From Pseudomonadota bacterium (GTDB lineage: Bacteria > Pseudomonadota > Alphaproteobacteria > Acetobacterales > Acetobacteraceae): a stretch of 64,000 nt of DNA. The DNA lies in the NCBI GenBank assembly GCA_021818505.1, contig JAKADX010000010.1, positions 1-64,000 of the forward strand, in the 5' to 3' direction. Below are positions 18,072 through 28,361 of this stretch, in pieces. The notes below the pieces were generated by a model, which was not told the DNA's origin, made no database searches, and saw only the letters and a program-made list of their open reading frames with translations. The translations under genes and the position numbers were made by a program. The first letter of the stretch is position 1; every line of letters begins with the position of its first letter.

Positions 18072-20447
18072 ATGGTAGCGACCCAGCAAGCATCGCGCAG
18101 CTCGATTCCTGGCGCCTCGTTTGGCATTTCCCGTGTGGCCCCACGAGCGCTTGATCCTGGCATGGGAATCGCCGTTGCACGGCGAACCGTGTTCCGGCCG
18201 GAGGACGCGGAGGATTTCGGCCGGGTCGCTGATCGTGTCGCCTTCGGTAACCTCTCACTACTCGGGGGCACGCAGCGCGCGGCGCTGATCTTTGAACGGC
18301 GGTGGCTGCGCAATGCGATTGCCACCGGCGCGCTGCTTACGTCCGGGAGACACCTGCAACATAGCGATGCCGGTCAGGCGGCGCGGAACATGGAGGTGTT
18401 CACCAACTGCGCCACAGCTGTGACGTCCTTCGCAAAGTTCTATCTGCTCCTGAATGGCAGCGGCGTGGGCCGGTCGTATGATGACGACCTGATCGCTGTG
18501 GACTGGGCTGAGGCGCCGACCCTGCTGCTTCACCTTTCACCTGCACACCCAGACTACCCAGAAAGCACTGCGCAGCTGCGCTCCATTGCGGAAGGATTCG
18601 GTCTGGATGGAACCGGGGCGGCACCTCATGACCTAGCCGAGGCCGATGTTCTGTCCTCGCTGGACTCGGTGCCCGCCGATGCCGAGCGATACGTGGTCGC
18701 GGACAGTCGGGAAGGATGGGCGAAGGCGGTTGAGATTCTTGAGGCGATGACCTTCCGCCGTGAGCGTCAGCGAACCCTGCTGCTGGACCTCTCGGACATC
18801 CGGCCGCGCGGGGCGCCGATCGCCGGAATGCAAGGGCGGCCTGCACCCGGTCCGCTCTCGCTGCTACGTGCATTTATCCGGTTGAGACGGCAGGTGATCG
18901 AACCCGCTCGCGCGCGTGACCGCGCCGCCGCGGCACTGCATCCGTGGGAGCAGGCGCTGCTCGTAGACCACATCCTCGCCGTTGAGGTTCAGGGCGGCGG
19001 CGCGAGGCGTGCTGCCCGCATGGCGACCAAAAGTTGGCGCGACCCAGGTGCCCTTCGCTTCGTGCGCCTGAAATCGCAGGGCGGGCTTTGGACCGCCAAC
19101 CATTCGCTGATGGTGGACCGCGAGTTCTGGGCACGTGTGCGCGATGGCGGCGACGATCCCCTGACGCGCCATGCCGTCACGGTGTTCGCGGAAGCGACCG
19201 AGTGCGCGTGGGTCAACGGTGAACCGGGTTTCATCAATGGTGACCTGCTAGAGGATTACCGGACCGGCGCGGCTTGGCAGAAACCGGTGTACGCGGACGG
19301 CAGCGACGTACGAAGCCGACGTTACAGTGTCGATCATGCCACTGGCCTGCTGACGGAACTGTCGCGTCGCGCGGCACGGACGCGCTTTCCGGTCATCACC
19401 AATCCATGCGGGGAGGTTGTGCTGCATGTCACGGGCGGGTACTGCGTTGTCGCGGATTTTGCCCCGCTTCTTGCTTGCCCGGTGCCACTGAACCAGGTGA
19501 TCGCGAACCAAATGCCAGAGGAGATAGCGGCGCTGTGGGATGCGCGGGTTGAGGATTCCGTTCGGCTTGGAGTACGTTTTCTGATTCGCGTAAACCTTAT
19601 GGACGCGCTCTATGCGCGCGAGGTGCGGCGCACCAATCGCATCGGCATCGGCCCGACGGGATTGCACGAATGGGCCTGGCTTCGCTTCGGCCTCGCGTTC
19701 CGCGACCTGCTGGACGAAGCACGGGCGGCGCCGTTCTGGGCGATGGTGCGGCGGCTCTCGAACGCAGCAAAGGACGAGGCACTCTGCTATGCCTCTGCGC
19801 TAGGACTCAATCCGCCTCTCACCGTCACCACGATTAAGCCGGCAGGCACAACGTCGAAGCTGTTCGGACTGACGGAGGGCGCGCATTTGCCGGCGCGGCG
19901 GCAATATCTGCGATGGGTGCAGTTCCGCGGTGAGCAGGTGAACGGCATGTGGTTGCCGGGCAGCGATCCGTTGCTGGCCGAATATGCCGCGCGCGGCTAT
20001 CCGGTTCGCGCGCTGCGGACGTTCCCTGGCATGAGCGTGGTCGGGTTCCCGGCGCTGCCGCTCGCACTACGGCTTGGCCTGGGCGCGCGCCTCGTCACGG
20101 CACCGGAGGCGACGCCCGAGGAGCAGTATGCGTGGCTACGACTGCTGGAAAATTACTGGATTGGTGCCGAGCGCGGCAACCAGGTCAGCTATACAATGAA
20201 GATCGCTGCCGACCGCTGCGAAATCGGTACATTCCGGGCGTTACTGCTCGCTAATCAGCCACGCGTGCGTGGATGCACCGTGCTGCCGATCAGGGCCGAG
20301 GACGCGCTCGGTCATGAATATCTGCCCGAACAGGATATGGACGAAGTGCGTTTCGCCGCTGTGCTGGCGACCATCAGCGATCCCGGGCTGCACGAGGCGA
20401 TCGATCCGGCGTGGCTGGAGTGCGAGCGTGGACTCTGTCCACCCTGA
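18072..20447 (+). CDS. Adenosylcobalamin-dependent class II ribonucleotide reductase
   Basis: The 791-residue protein resembles the monomeric class II reductases (Lactobacillus RTPR, mycobacterial NrdZ), which make deoxyribonucleotides without oxygen using vitamin B12. It has the redox cysteines Cys113 (FTNCATA) and Cys458 (GGYCVVAD), the thiyl-radical Cys446 in NPCGEVV with its glutamate two residues on, TTIKPAGTTSKLFG, and a C-terminal CERGLC pair (Cys784, Cys789) for re-reduction. The ATG follows GGGAGGACG. It is the last gene of the groEL-led operon. Such an enzyme would keep dNTP pools during low oxygen, which fits FNR-type control. Whether it prefers di- or triphosphates cannot be told from sequence. 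Confidence 0.9.
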   Translation: MVATQQASRSSIPGASFGISRVAPRALDPGMGIAVARRTVFRPEDAEDFGRVADRVAFGNLSLLGGTQRAALIFERRWLRNAIATGALLTSGRHLQHSDAGQAARNMEVFTNCATAVTSFAKFYLLLNGSGVGRSYDDDLIAVDWAEAPTLLLHLSPAHPDYPESTAQLRSIAEGFGLDGTGAAPHDLAEADVLSSLDSVPADAERYVVADSREGWAKAVEILEAMTFRRERQRTLLLDLSDIRPRGAPIAGMQGRPAPGPLSLLRAFIRLRRQVIEPARARDRAAAALHPWEQALLVDHILAVEVQGGGARRAARMATKSWRDPGALRFVRLKSQGGLWTANHSLMVDREFWARVRDGGDDPLTRHAVTVFAEATECAWVNGEPGFINGDLLEDYRTGAAWQKPVYADGSDVRSRRYSVDHATGLLTELSRRAARTRFPVITNPCGEVVLHVTGGYCVVADFAPLLACPVPLNQVIANQMPEEIAALWDARVEDSVRLGVRFLIRVNLMDALYAREVRRTNRIGIGPTGLHEWAWLRFGLAFRDLLDEARAAPFWAMVRRLSNAAKDEALCYASALGLNPPLTVTTIKPAGTTSKLFGLTEGAHLPARRQYLRWVQFRGEQVNGMWLPGSDPLLAEYAARGYPVRALRTFPGMSVVGFPALPLALRLGLGARLVTAPEATPEEQYAWLRLLENYWIGAERGNQVSYTMKIAADRCEIGTFRALLLANQPRVRGCTVLPIRAEDALGHEYLPEQDMDEVRFAAVLATISDPGLHEAIDPAWLECERGLCPP

Positions 20448-20452
20448 GCCGC

Positions 20453-22174
20453 TTATCGCTGCCGGAGCATGGATTTCAGTTCGCGCCAGGAGCGGGTGTT
20501 GAGGACGTCGTTGGCTTGCAGCCAACCTCGTCGTGCCGTATCGACTCCGTAGCGCATGAACGCCAATTCTTCGACGCCGTGTGCGTCCGTCGAAATCGCG
20601 AGCTTGACGCCGGCATCCGCAGCGAGTCGACAGAACGTGTCCGGCAGATCCAGCCGGTTGGGCTGCGCGTTGACCTCGAGATGGCAGCCGTGCTCACGCG
20701 CCGCTCGCAGCAGACGCACCATGTCCAGTTCGTACGATGGACGCTGATTGATCAGCCGGCCAGTCGGGTGCGCGATGATGTCCAGATAGCGGTTGTCCAT
20801 CGCACGCAGCAGGCGCTCGGTCTGGCGCACCTTCGGAAACTCGAAATGCGAATGGACCGCGCCGACCACCAGATCGAGTTCCTTCAGCACCGAATCCGGA
20901 AGATCGAGCTTACCATCCTCCAGGATATCCACCTCGATGGATGCGAGGATCTTGCAATCCGAGGACTTTTCGTTCAGGCGCCGGATTGCCTCGATCTGGT
21001 TTGTCAGCTCGCGCGGCCCGAGGCCGTGCGCCATCGCCAGGCGTCGACTGTGGTCGGTTATGGCGAGATAGGAATAGCCACGCTCACGTGCCGCCTGCGC
21101 CATTGCGGCCAACGTGGCGCGGCCGTCTGTGGCGATGGTGTGAGCGTGCAGATCACCGCGGATGTCGGCGAGTTTGACAAGTGCCGGTAGAGTTCCTTGC
21201 TGTGCCGCCGCGACTTCACCTTGGTCCTCGCGCAGCTCCGGCGGAATGAAAGGCAGGCCGAGGCGGATATAGACGTCTGCTTCTGTTACTCCCGCGATCT
21301 GTCGGTCCCCTTCAAACAGGCCGTATTCGTTCAGCTTCCAGCCCTTCGCGACCGCGATCCGCCGTAGCGCGATGTTGTGAGCCTTCGATCCGGTGAAATA
21401 GAGCAACGCAGCGCCGTAGCTGGCGGGCAGCACCGCGCGAAGATCGAGCTGCAGATTGTGCTTCAGATTGACACTGGCGCGGGTCGGCCCGTGCTCGATG
21501 ACCTGTGCCACTTCCTCATCGTGCACGAATCGCTCGATCACCGCAGGCGCAGCGTTGCTGCTTACGACGAAGTCGAGGTCACCCACCGTCTCGCGACGAC
21601 GGCGGTAGCTTCCGGCCACTTCGGCAGCCAGTACATCCGGAACCTGCCGGAGCCGGCCGAGCAGCGGCTCGGCGATCTGTTCGGCCTGGCGCAGCATTAT
21701 CCGCCGTGGCTGCTCCGCACGCTCGGCGACGGCCTTAAGAAGCGCGGCCTCGATAGCCGCGCCGAACCGCGGCAGAGAGCGCAGCTTTCCGGCGCGCGCG
21801 GCAGCCGCGAGTTCAGCGATATTGCTGATGCCCAGTTGCTCGTGCAGAACATGCACGCGCTTGGGGCCAAGGCTGGGGAGACTGAGTAGCGCTGTTATGC
21901 CGGGTGGAACCTCGCGCTCCAACTCGTTGAGCATCGGCAGGTGCCGGCCCTGCGCGAGCGTGGCGATCTTCTCCGCCAGATCCTTACCGATCCCCGGCAG
22001 ATCGTCGAGATCTTCGCCGGCCAAGAGCATTTCACCGACACCGCGTGGCAGGGTGTCCACGATCCTCGCGGCCCGCCGGTACGCGCGCACGCGGAACTGG
22101 TTGGCACCTTCGATGTCGAGAAGATCCGCGATCCTGTCGAGTTCGCGGGCGATGTCCGCGTTGGCGACTGGCAC
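20453..22174 (-). CDS. polX: DNA polymerase X family (PolX) with PHP exonuclease domain
   Basis: The 573-residue protein has the bacterial PolX layout. It begins with an N-terminal 8-kDa/helix-hairpin-helix part (NADIARELDRIADLLDIEGAN, then DDLPGIGKDLAEKI), continues through the polymerase domain with catalytic aspartates in VGDLDFVV, and ends with a C-terminal PHP domain (DLHAHTIATDG, YLAITDHS, DIIAHPTGR, STDAHG). These enzymes fill gaps in base-excision and end-joining repair; the PHP domain gives 3'-5' exonuclease activity. I chose GTG at 22174 because GGGAGG lies 7 bases upstream and the family begins near PVxNADIA; an ATG at 22189 is possible. It converges with the ribonucleotide reductase gene (5-base gap). 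An FNR box lies 86 bases upstream. Confidence 0.92.
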   Translation of the reverse strand: MPVANADIARELDRIADLLDIEGANQFRVRAYRRAARIVDTLPRGVGEMLLAGEDLDDLPGIGKDLAEKIATLAQGRHLPMLNELEREVPPGITALLSLPSLGPKRVHVLHEQLGISNIAELAAAARAGKLRSLPRFGAAIEAALLKAVAERAEQPRRIMLRQAEQIAEPLLGRLRQVPDVLAAEVAGSYRRRRETVGDLDFVVSSNAAPAVIERFVHDEEVAQVIEHGPTRASVNLKHNLQLDLRAVLPASYGAALLYFTGSKAHNIALRRIAVAKGWKLNEYGLFEGDRQIAGVTEADVYIRLGLPFIPPELREDQGEVAAAQQGTLPALVKLADIRGDLHAHTIATDGRATLAAMAQAARERGYSYLAITDHSRRLAMAHGLGPRELTNQIEAIRRLNEKSSDCKILASIEVDILEDGKLDLPDSVLKELDLVVGAVHSHFEFPKVRQTERLLRAMDNRYLDIIAHPTGRLINQRPSYELDMVRLLRAAREHGCHLEVNAQPNRLDLPDTFCRLAADAGVKLAISTDAHGVEELAFMRYGVDTARRGWLQANDVLNTRSWRELKSMLRQR

Positions 22175-22259
22175 CAGGCGTCCTCCCATCGGGCCTCACG
22201 GCCGTGCGACCTGGACCTTTGGTCACGGGGCATAGCACAATCACTGCCGGCAGCCGGCA

Positions 22260-22273
22260 TTGACGTGCGTCAA
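22260..22273. promoter_or_regulatory. FNR/FixK-type box between polX and the cytochrome gene
   Basis: TTGACGTGCGTCAA is a near-perfect FNR-family dyad. It lies 86 bases upstream of the polX GTG and 157 bases upstream of the divergent cytochrome b561-type gene, so either or both may be controlled. Confidence 0.7.
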
Positions 22274-22429
22274 GGTGCCTGTAGCGTCCTGACGTCGTGA
22301 GCAATGCGTGGGCGCAGGGGCCGCCGACCAATCGTCATTCGCGGAAGCGGGGAAGGGGTTTCAATCAAAAGTTGATGGCGATCAGCCGCCGGGCTGGGAC
22401 TAGCTGCTGCCTGGCGTTATGCTCCGGTC

Positions 22430-23611
22430 ATGCAACGCCGGATGTGGGGCCTTAGATCAGGACCATCGTTGCAGCGTCCCGCGCCGCTTGACGCGGGCGG
22501 GTCAGCGACGGCGTCACGCAGCGTTGTGCGTGTGTGGGACGTGGGCGTGCGCGCTTTCCATTGGGGACTGTTCGCGGCGGTCGCGGTTGCGGCGCTGACC
22601 GGTTTCGTGATCGGACGTACCGCGCTCGCCTGGCATCTGGCGGCCGGGCTCATGGTCACCGCGGCCGTCGCGTGGCGAGTCGTTTGGGGCCTGCTCGGTC
22701 CCACCTATGCGCGTTTCGGCAGCTTCGCCTATCGGCCGGCGGATGTTGTGGCGCATGTACGCGATATGCTTGCCGGCCGGCACCGCCGTTATCTCGGCCA
22801 TAATCCGCTCGGCGCGATGATGGTGTTCGCGCTGCTTGGGGCGCTCACGGCGATTGTGCTGGCCGGGACCCTGGCGCTTGGCGGGATGCTGAAACAGGGG
22901 CCGTTGCGGGCGTTCCTGTCTTACGATACGGGGCGGTTGGCGCTCGGGGTTCACAAGGCGCTGGCGATCCTGTTGCTGGTGATGGTCGGTGCCCATCTGG
23001 CTGGCGTCGCGTTCGAGAGTTGGCGTGGGCGCGAGAACCTGGTCGGCGCCATGCTGCACGGAGACAAGCCGCGCGACCCGCCTGCTGACAGCCGCACACC
23101 TGTCCCCGCGCGGCCGCGCTTGGCGGTGGCAATCGTACTCGCCGTCCTGTTGGCGGGAGGGGCTGGGATCGCGGCGCTCGCCGATCTGCCGGCGGCCGGC
23201 GTGCCGCCCGCCGCGCTCGACCCGATATACGCCGAGCAGTGCGGGGCCTGCCATCTCGCTTTCCCGCCGAGCCTTGCACCGGCCGCGACCTGGGACCGAA
23301 TCCTGGCCGATCTGCAGCATCATTTTGGCGCGGATGCCACGCTGTCGGCCGAACAAGTCGCACACCTGCGTGGCTGGCTCGACGCCAGCGCCGCCGGGCA
23401 CTGGGACTCGCTGCCGTCGCATCTGCTGCGCGTGCCGGCTGCGGACGGCTCGCTGCGAATCACGGATACGCCCGGGTGGCGGCGGATGCACCGGCATATT
23501 CCGCCGGCCGTCTTCGCTGCCAAGCCAGTGTATCGGCGCAGCGCATGCGAAGCGTGCCACGAGGACGCCGAGTCCGGTCGCTTCGTGCCGCAGAGGATCA
23601 CCATGCCATAG
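22430..23611 (+). CDS. Cytochrome b561-type membrane protein fused to a dihaem cytochrome c domain
   Basis: The 393-residue protein has an N-terminal cytochrome b561 (bacterial Ni-hydrogenase type) domain. It starts VWDVGVRAFHWGLF and has about four membrane helices with histidines in helices 1, 2 and 4 for b-haem. A further transmembrane helix near residues 225-248 leads to a C-terminal DHC-type domain with two c-haem motifs, CGACH (Cys271) and CEACH (Cys373). It should move electrons between the quinone pool and a periplasmic partner. The two domains are often separate proteins, so the fusion is notable. No partner oxidoreductase is adjacent. An FNR-type box at 22260 and the hypoxia-type neighbours suggest a role in respiration when oxygen is low. 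Confidence 0.85.
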   Translation: MQRRMWGLRSGPSLQRPAPLDAGGSATASRSVVRVWDVGVRAFHWGLFAAVAVAALTGFVIGRTALAWHLAAGLMVTAAVAWRVVWGLLGPTYARFGSFAYRPADVVAHVRDMLAGRHRRYLGHNPLGAMMVFALLGALTAIVLAGTLALGGMLKQGPLRAFLSYDTGRLALGVHKALAILLLVMVGAHLAGVAFESWRGRENLVGAMLHGDKPRDPPADSRTPVPARPRLAVAIVLAVLLAGGAGIAALADLPAAGVPPAALDPIYAEQCGACHLAFPPSLAPAATWDRILADLQHHFGADATLSAEQVAHLRGWLDASAAGHWDSLPSHLLRVPAADGSLRITDTPGWRRMHRHIPPAVFAAKPVYRRSACEACHEDAESGRFVPQRITMP

Positions 23612-23722
23612 GGGCCCACCGAGGTGCGATTTGGCGGTTATGTGCGTCTCACTGCCGTCCGGTCACTTCGGCATTGCCCGTGAATGCCAAAGCGTGGCGG
23701 ATGTGCCGCAAATCCTTCGGCG

Positions 23723-24448
23723 TCAGGCCTCGCTACCCTTTCGCGCCGCCGCCTCCTCGGCGCTGGCGACGCCGCCATGCGCGGCGGACCATGCCACCGG
23801 ATTCTCCAGGAACCGCCGCACCTCGGCTAGCGCCGCATCGTCGAAATATGGCCGGTCGCGGCACGCCTCCAGAACGTCCCACCAGGTGCACAGATGGTGC
23901 AGGCCAACCTGCATCCGCGCCAGCGTCTCGAAACTGCCGGGAAAGACGCCGTAGAAGAACACAACGAAAGCGTGATCGACGATCGCGCCGGCCTCGCGCA
24001 GGGCGGAGGCGAAGCGTACCTTACTCTGGCCATCGGTGGTCAAGTCTTCGACGAGCAGTGTGCGCCGCCCCTCCGGCACGTCGCCCTCGATAAGCGCGTT
24101 GCGACCGAACCCTTTGGCCTGTTTGCGGACGTAGGCCATCGGCACCAGCATCCGCTCGGCGATCCAGGCGGCGAAGGGGATGCCGGCGGTTTCACCACCC
24201 GCCACCACCTCTATACTTTCGTAGCCGACATGGCGGCCGATCTTCTCCACTGCCAGTTCGCAGATCTTCGTGCGCGCGCGCGGGAAGTAGATGATGCGGC
24301 GGCAGTCGATATAGACTGGCGATTTCCAGCCCGACGTGAACGTGTAGGGCTCCGCCGGGCGGAAATTCACAGCCTTGATTTCGAGGAGGATGCGCGCGGT
24401 GGTCAGCGCCGCGTCGCGGTCCCAGTCGGTGGGGTGCTGCTTGGTCAT
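23723..24448 (-). CDS. pyrE: Orotate phosphoribosyltransferase
   Basis: The 241-residue protein converts orotate and PRPP to OMP in pyrimidine synthesis. It shows FTSGWKSPVYIDCR near the N terminus, EVVAGGETAGIPFAAW, and the PRPP loop LLVEDLTTDGQSK. It is longer than E. coli PyrE (213) but of usual length for alphaproteobacteria, which have a C-terminal extension. It begins the right-hand housekeeping region and lies 23 bases after glk on the same strand, so the two are probably co-transcribed. Confidence 0.93.
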   Translation of the reverse strand: MTKQHPTDWDRDAALTTARILLEIKAVNFRPAEPYTFTSGWKSPVYIDCRRIIYFPRARTKICELAVEKIGRHVGYESIEVVAGGETAGIPFAAWIAERMLVPMAYVRKQAKGFGRNALIEGDVPEGRRTLLVEDLTTDGQSKVRFASALREAGAIVDHAFVVFFYGVFPGSFETLARMQVGLHHLCTWWDVLEACRDRPYFDDAALAEVRRFLENPVAWSAAHGGVASAEEAAARKGSEA

Positions 24449-24471
24449 CGGCGCCTCCGTGGCATGGCCGC

Positions 24472-25416
24472 TCAGTCGAGGCCGGCGAGGCCGAGCAGGG
24501 CCGGGTTGTCATGCGTCACCAGATAGGTCGGGATCGGGCGCATGTAGTCACTGAGCCGTCCTTTGTCCTCGAAGCGGCCGCGGAAACCGGAGACGGCGAA
24601 GCGGTCGGCGATACGGGGCAGGATGCCGCCGATCAGGAAGATGCCGCCACTCGCGCCGAGTGTGATCGCGAGATTGCCGGCAACGGTGCCGAGCATGTCG
24701 CAGAAAAGGTCGATCACGCGCCCGCACAGCATATCGCTTCCCGCCAGCGCCGCGGCGGTGATCTCGTGATCCGTCAGGGGCGGCGCGACGATCCCCCGCA
24801 CCTGGGCCAATGCCCAGTGCAGATTCTGCAGTCCTTGCCCGGAAAGGGCCCGCTCGGCCGAGACATGGCCGAAGCGGTCGCGCAGGATGTCAATGATCGC
24901 ACTCTCCTCCCGCGTCGCGGCCGGCAGCGTGGCATGACCACCTTCGCCGGGCAGGACCATCCAGCGACCCGCAGCGAAGGTGAGGGTGGCAACGCCCAGC
25001 CCGGTACCGGGGCCGATTACGCCGATCGGCCCGTGCTCGATCGGCGTGCCTCTGCCTATCTTGACGCAATCCGACGGCGCAAGCAGCGGAATCCCAAGCG
25101 CCGCAGCGGCGAAATCGTTGACCACTTTGAGGTCTGTGAAGCCTAATTCGGCGCGCGCCTGCGCAATCGAGAACGACCAGCCACTATTGGTCAGATGCAC
25201 GGTGTCGCCGGTGACCGGTCCCGCCATATCGATAGCCCCACGCGTCACCTTGATGTCGGCCGGCAGCTTCGCCAGGAACGCGCGCGCCGCGTCCTGCAAC
25301 GTCTTGTAGTCCCCGGTCGGCAGCACGGTCAGGTGTTCGACCCGTCCATCGCGCGCTAGGGCGAAGCGGGCATTGGTGCCGCCGATATCGGCGATCAGTT
25401 TCGCGGCGGCGGACAT
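24472..25416 (-). CDS. glk: Glucokinase
   Basis: The 314-residue protein is an ASKHA-fold glucokinase of the proteobacterial Glk family. It has the N-terminal phosphate motif ADIGGTNARFAL, VVNDFAAAALGIP with the catalytic aspartate, IGPGTGLGVATL, LPGEGGHATLPA and a C-terminal GGIFLIGGILPR. It phosphorylates glucose to glucose 6-phosphate. It lies 63 bases after a simple-sugar ABC permease gene on the same strand, which suggests that the transported sugar, or one derived from it, is its substrate. Confidence 0.93.
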   Translation of the reverse strand: MSAAAKLIADIGGTNARFALARDGRVEHLTVLPTGDYKTLQDAARAFLAKLPADIKVTRGAIDMAGPVTGDTVHLTNSGWSFSIAQARAELGFTDLKVVNDFAAAALGIPLLAPSDCVKIGRGTPIEHGPIGVIGPGTGLGVATLTFAAGRWMVLPGEGGHATLPAATREESAIIDILRDRFGHVSAERALSGQGLQNLHWALAQVRGIVAPPLTDHEITAAALAGSDMLCGRVIDLFCDMLGTVAGNLAITLGASGGIFLIGGILPRIADRFAVSGFRGRFEDKGRLSDYMRPIPTYLVTHDNPALLGLAGLD

Positions 25417-25479
25417 GGCGTCGCACTTCCTACCAGGGGCGGCTTGCAGCCGGCAAGCACGCGGGCTGCCTGCTTATGC

Positions 25480-26457
25480 TTATGCACGTACGCGGGTGCT
25501 GACCAGTCGCTCGACCAGCACCGCGGCAATGATGATGCCGCCGATGGCCGAGCCTTGCCAGAACGGCGATACGCCGAGCAGATTGAGCCCGTTGCGGATC
25601 ATGACCATAATCAGCACCCCTATCAGCGTGCCGATGATCGAACCACGCCCGCCATACAGGCTCGCCCCGCCGATCACCACCGCGGCGATCGCATCCAGCT
25701 CCAACGCCGTTCCCGCGAGCGGGTCGATCGACAGAATCTGCGCCGACAGCAGAATCCCGGCGACCGCCGACAAGGCGCCCGAGATCACGTACGGCAGGAC
25801 GCTGTACGCCAGCACGTTCAGTCCGGCGGTCCGCGCCGCCTCGGCGTTCGAGCCGATGGCGTAGATGGTACGGCCGCCCTTCGTGAAGCTGAGGTACAGC
25901 CAGCTCAACACATAGAGCACCAGCAGCGTCGCCACATTCGACGGCACGCCGAGGATGGACGTGTAAACGAGGTTGTTGATCGCCGGCGGGATGTCGGAGA
26001 TCGAGTTTTGTCCCGACGTGATGTAGGCCAAGCTGCGGCCGATCGCCATCACGCCCAGCGTCACCACGAACGACGCGAGCCCGAACCGCGCCACCAGGAA
26101 CCCGGAAAACAGCCCGATCGCGCCGCCCGATACCACCGCGACCGCGATGCCCGCGGGGATGCCATAATGCGGCATCGTCAGGCCCATCAGCACGGCGGTG
26201 AAGCCAAGCACCGAGCCCACCGACAGATCGATGCCGCCCGTCAGGATCACGAAGGTCATTCCGATCGACACGATACCCGTGACCACCGACTGATCGAGCA
26301 GGTTGAGTAGGTTGTTGGTCTGCAGGAAGAACGGCGAGGCGAGCGAAAGGCCGACGAAGACGACCGACGCCAGCGCGAGCATCCGCACCTCGAGCCGCCG
26401 GCCGAGGCGGCGGATCAGCGCGGCGGCGGGGCTTGGCCCAAGGGTGGCTTGCGACAT
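25480..26457 (-). CDS. Ribose/simple-sugar ABC transporter permease (RbsC-like)
   Basis: The 325-residue membrane protein belongs to the BPD_transp_2 permease family. It has about nine to ten hydrophobic helices and the family motif TGGIDLSVGSVLGF after the first helices, followed by VIGGASLYGGRGSIIGT near the C terminus. The ATG at 26457 lies 3 bases from the ATPase stop, so it is co-translated; an in-frame extension upstream overlaps the ATPase gene and reads as arginine-rich nonsense. It forms the channel of a carbohydrate-uptake transporter with the two upstream genes. The sugar is unknown; ribose, xylose, galactose or fructose are possible for this family. Confidence 0.9.
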   Translation of the reverse strand: MSQATLGPSPAAALIRRLGRRLEVRMLALASVVFVGLSLASPFFLQTNNLLNLLDQSVVTGIVSIGMTFVILTGGIDLSVGSVLGFTAVLMGLTMPHYGIPAGIAVAVVSGGAIGLFSGFLVARFGLASFVVTLGVMAIGRSLAYITSGQNSISDIPPAINNLVYTSILGVPSNVATLLVLYVLSWLYLSFTKGGRTIYAIGSNAEAARTAGLNVLAYSVLPYVISGALSAVAGILLSAQILSIDPLAGTALELDAIAAVVIGGASLYGGRGSIIGTLIGVLIMVMIRNGLNLLGVSPFWQGSAIGGIIIAAVLVERLVSTRVRA

Positions 26458-26459
26458 GT

Positions 26460-28360
<1,901 letters not shown>

Positions 28361-28361
<1 letters not shown>

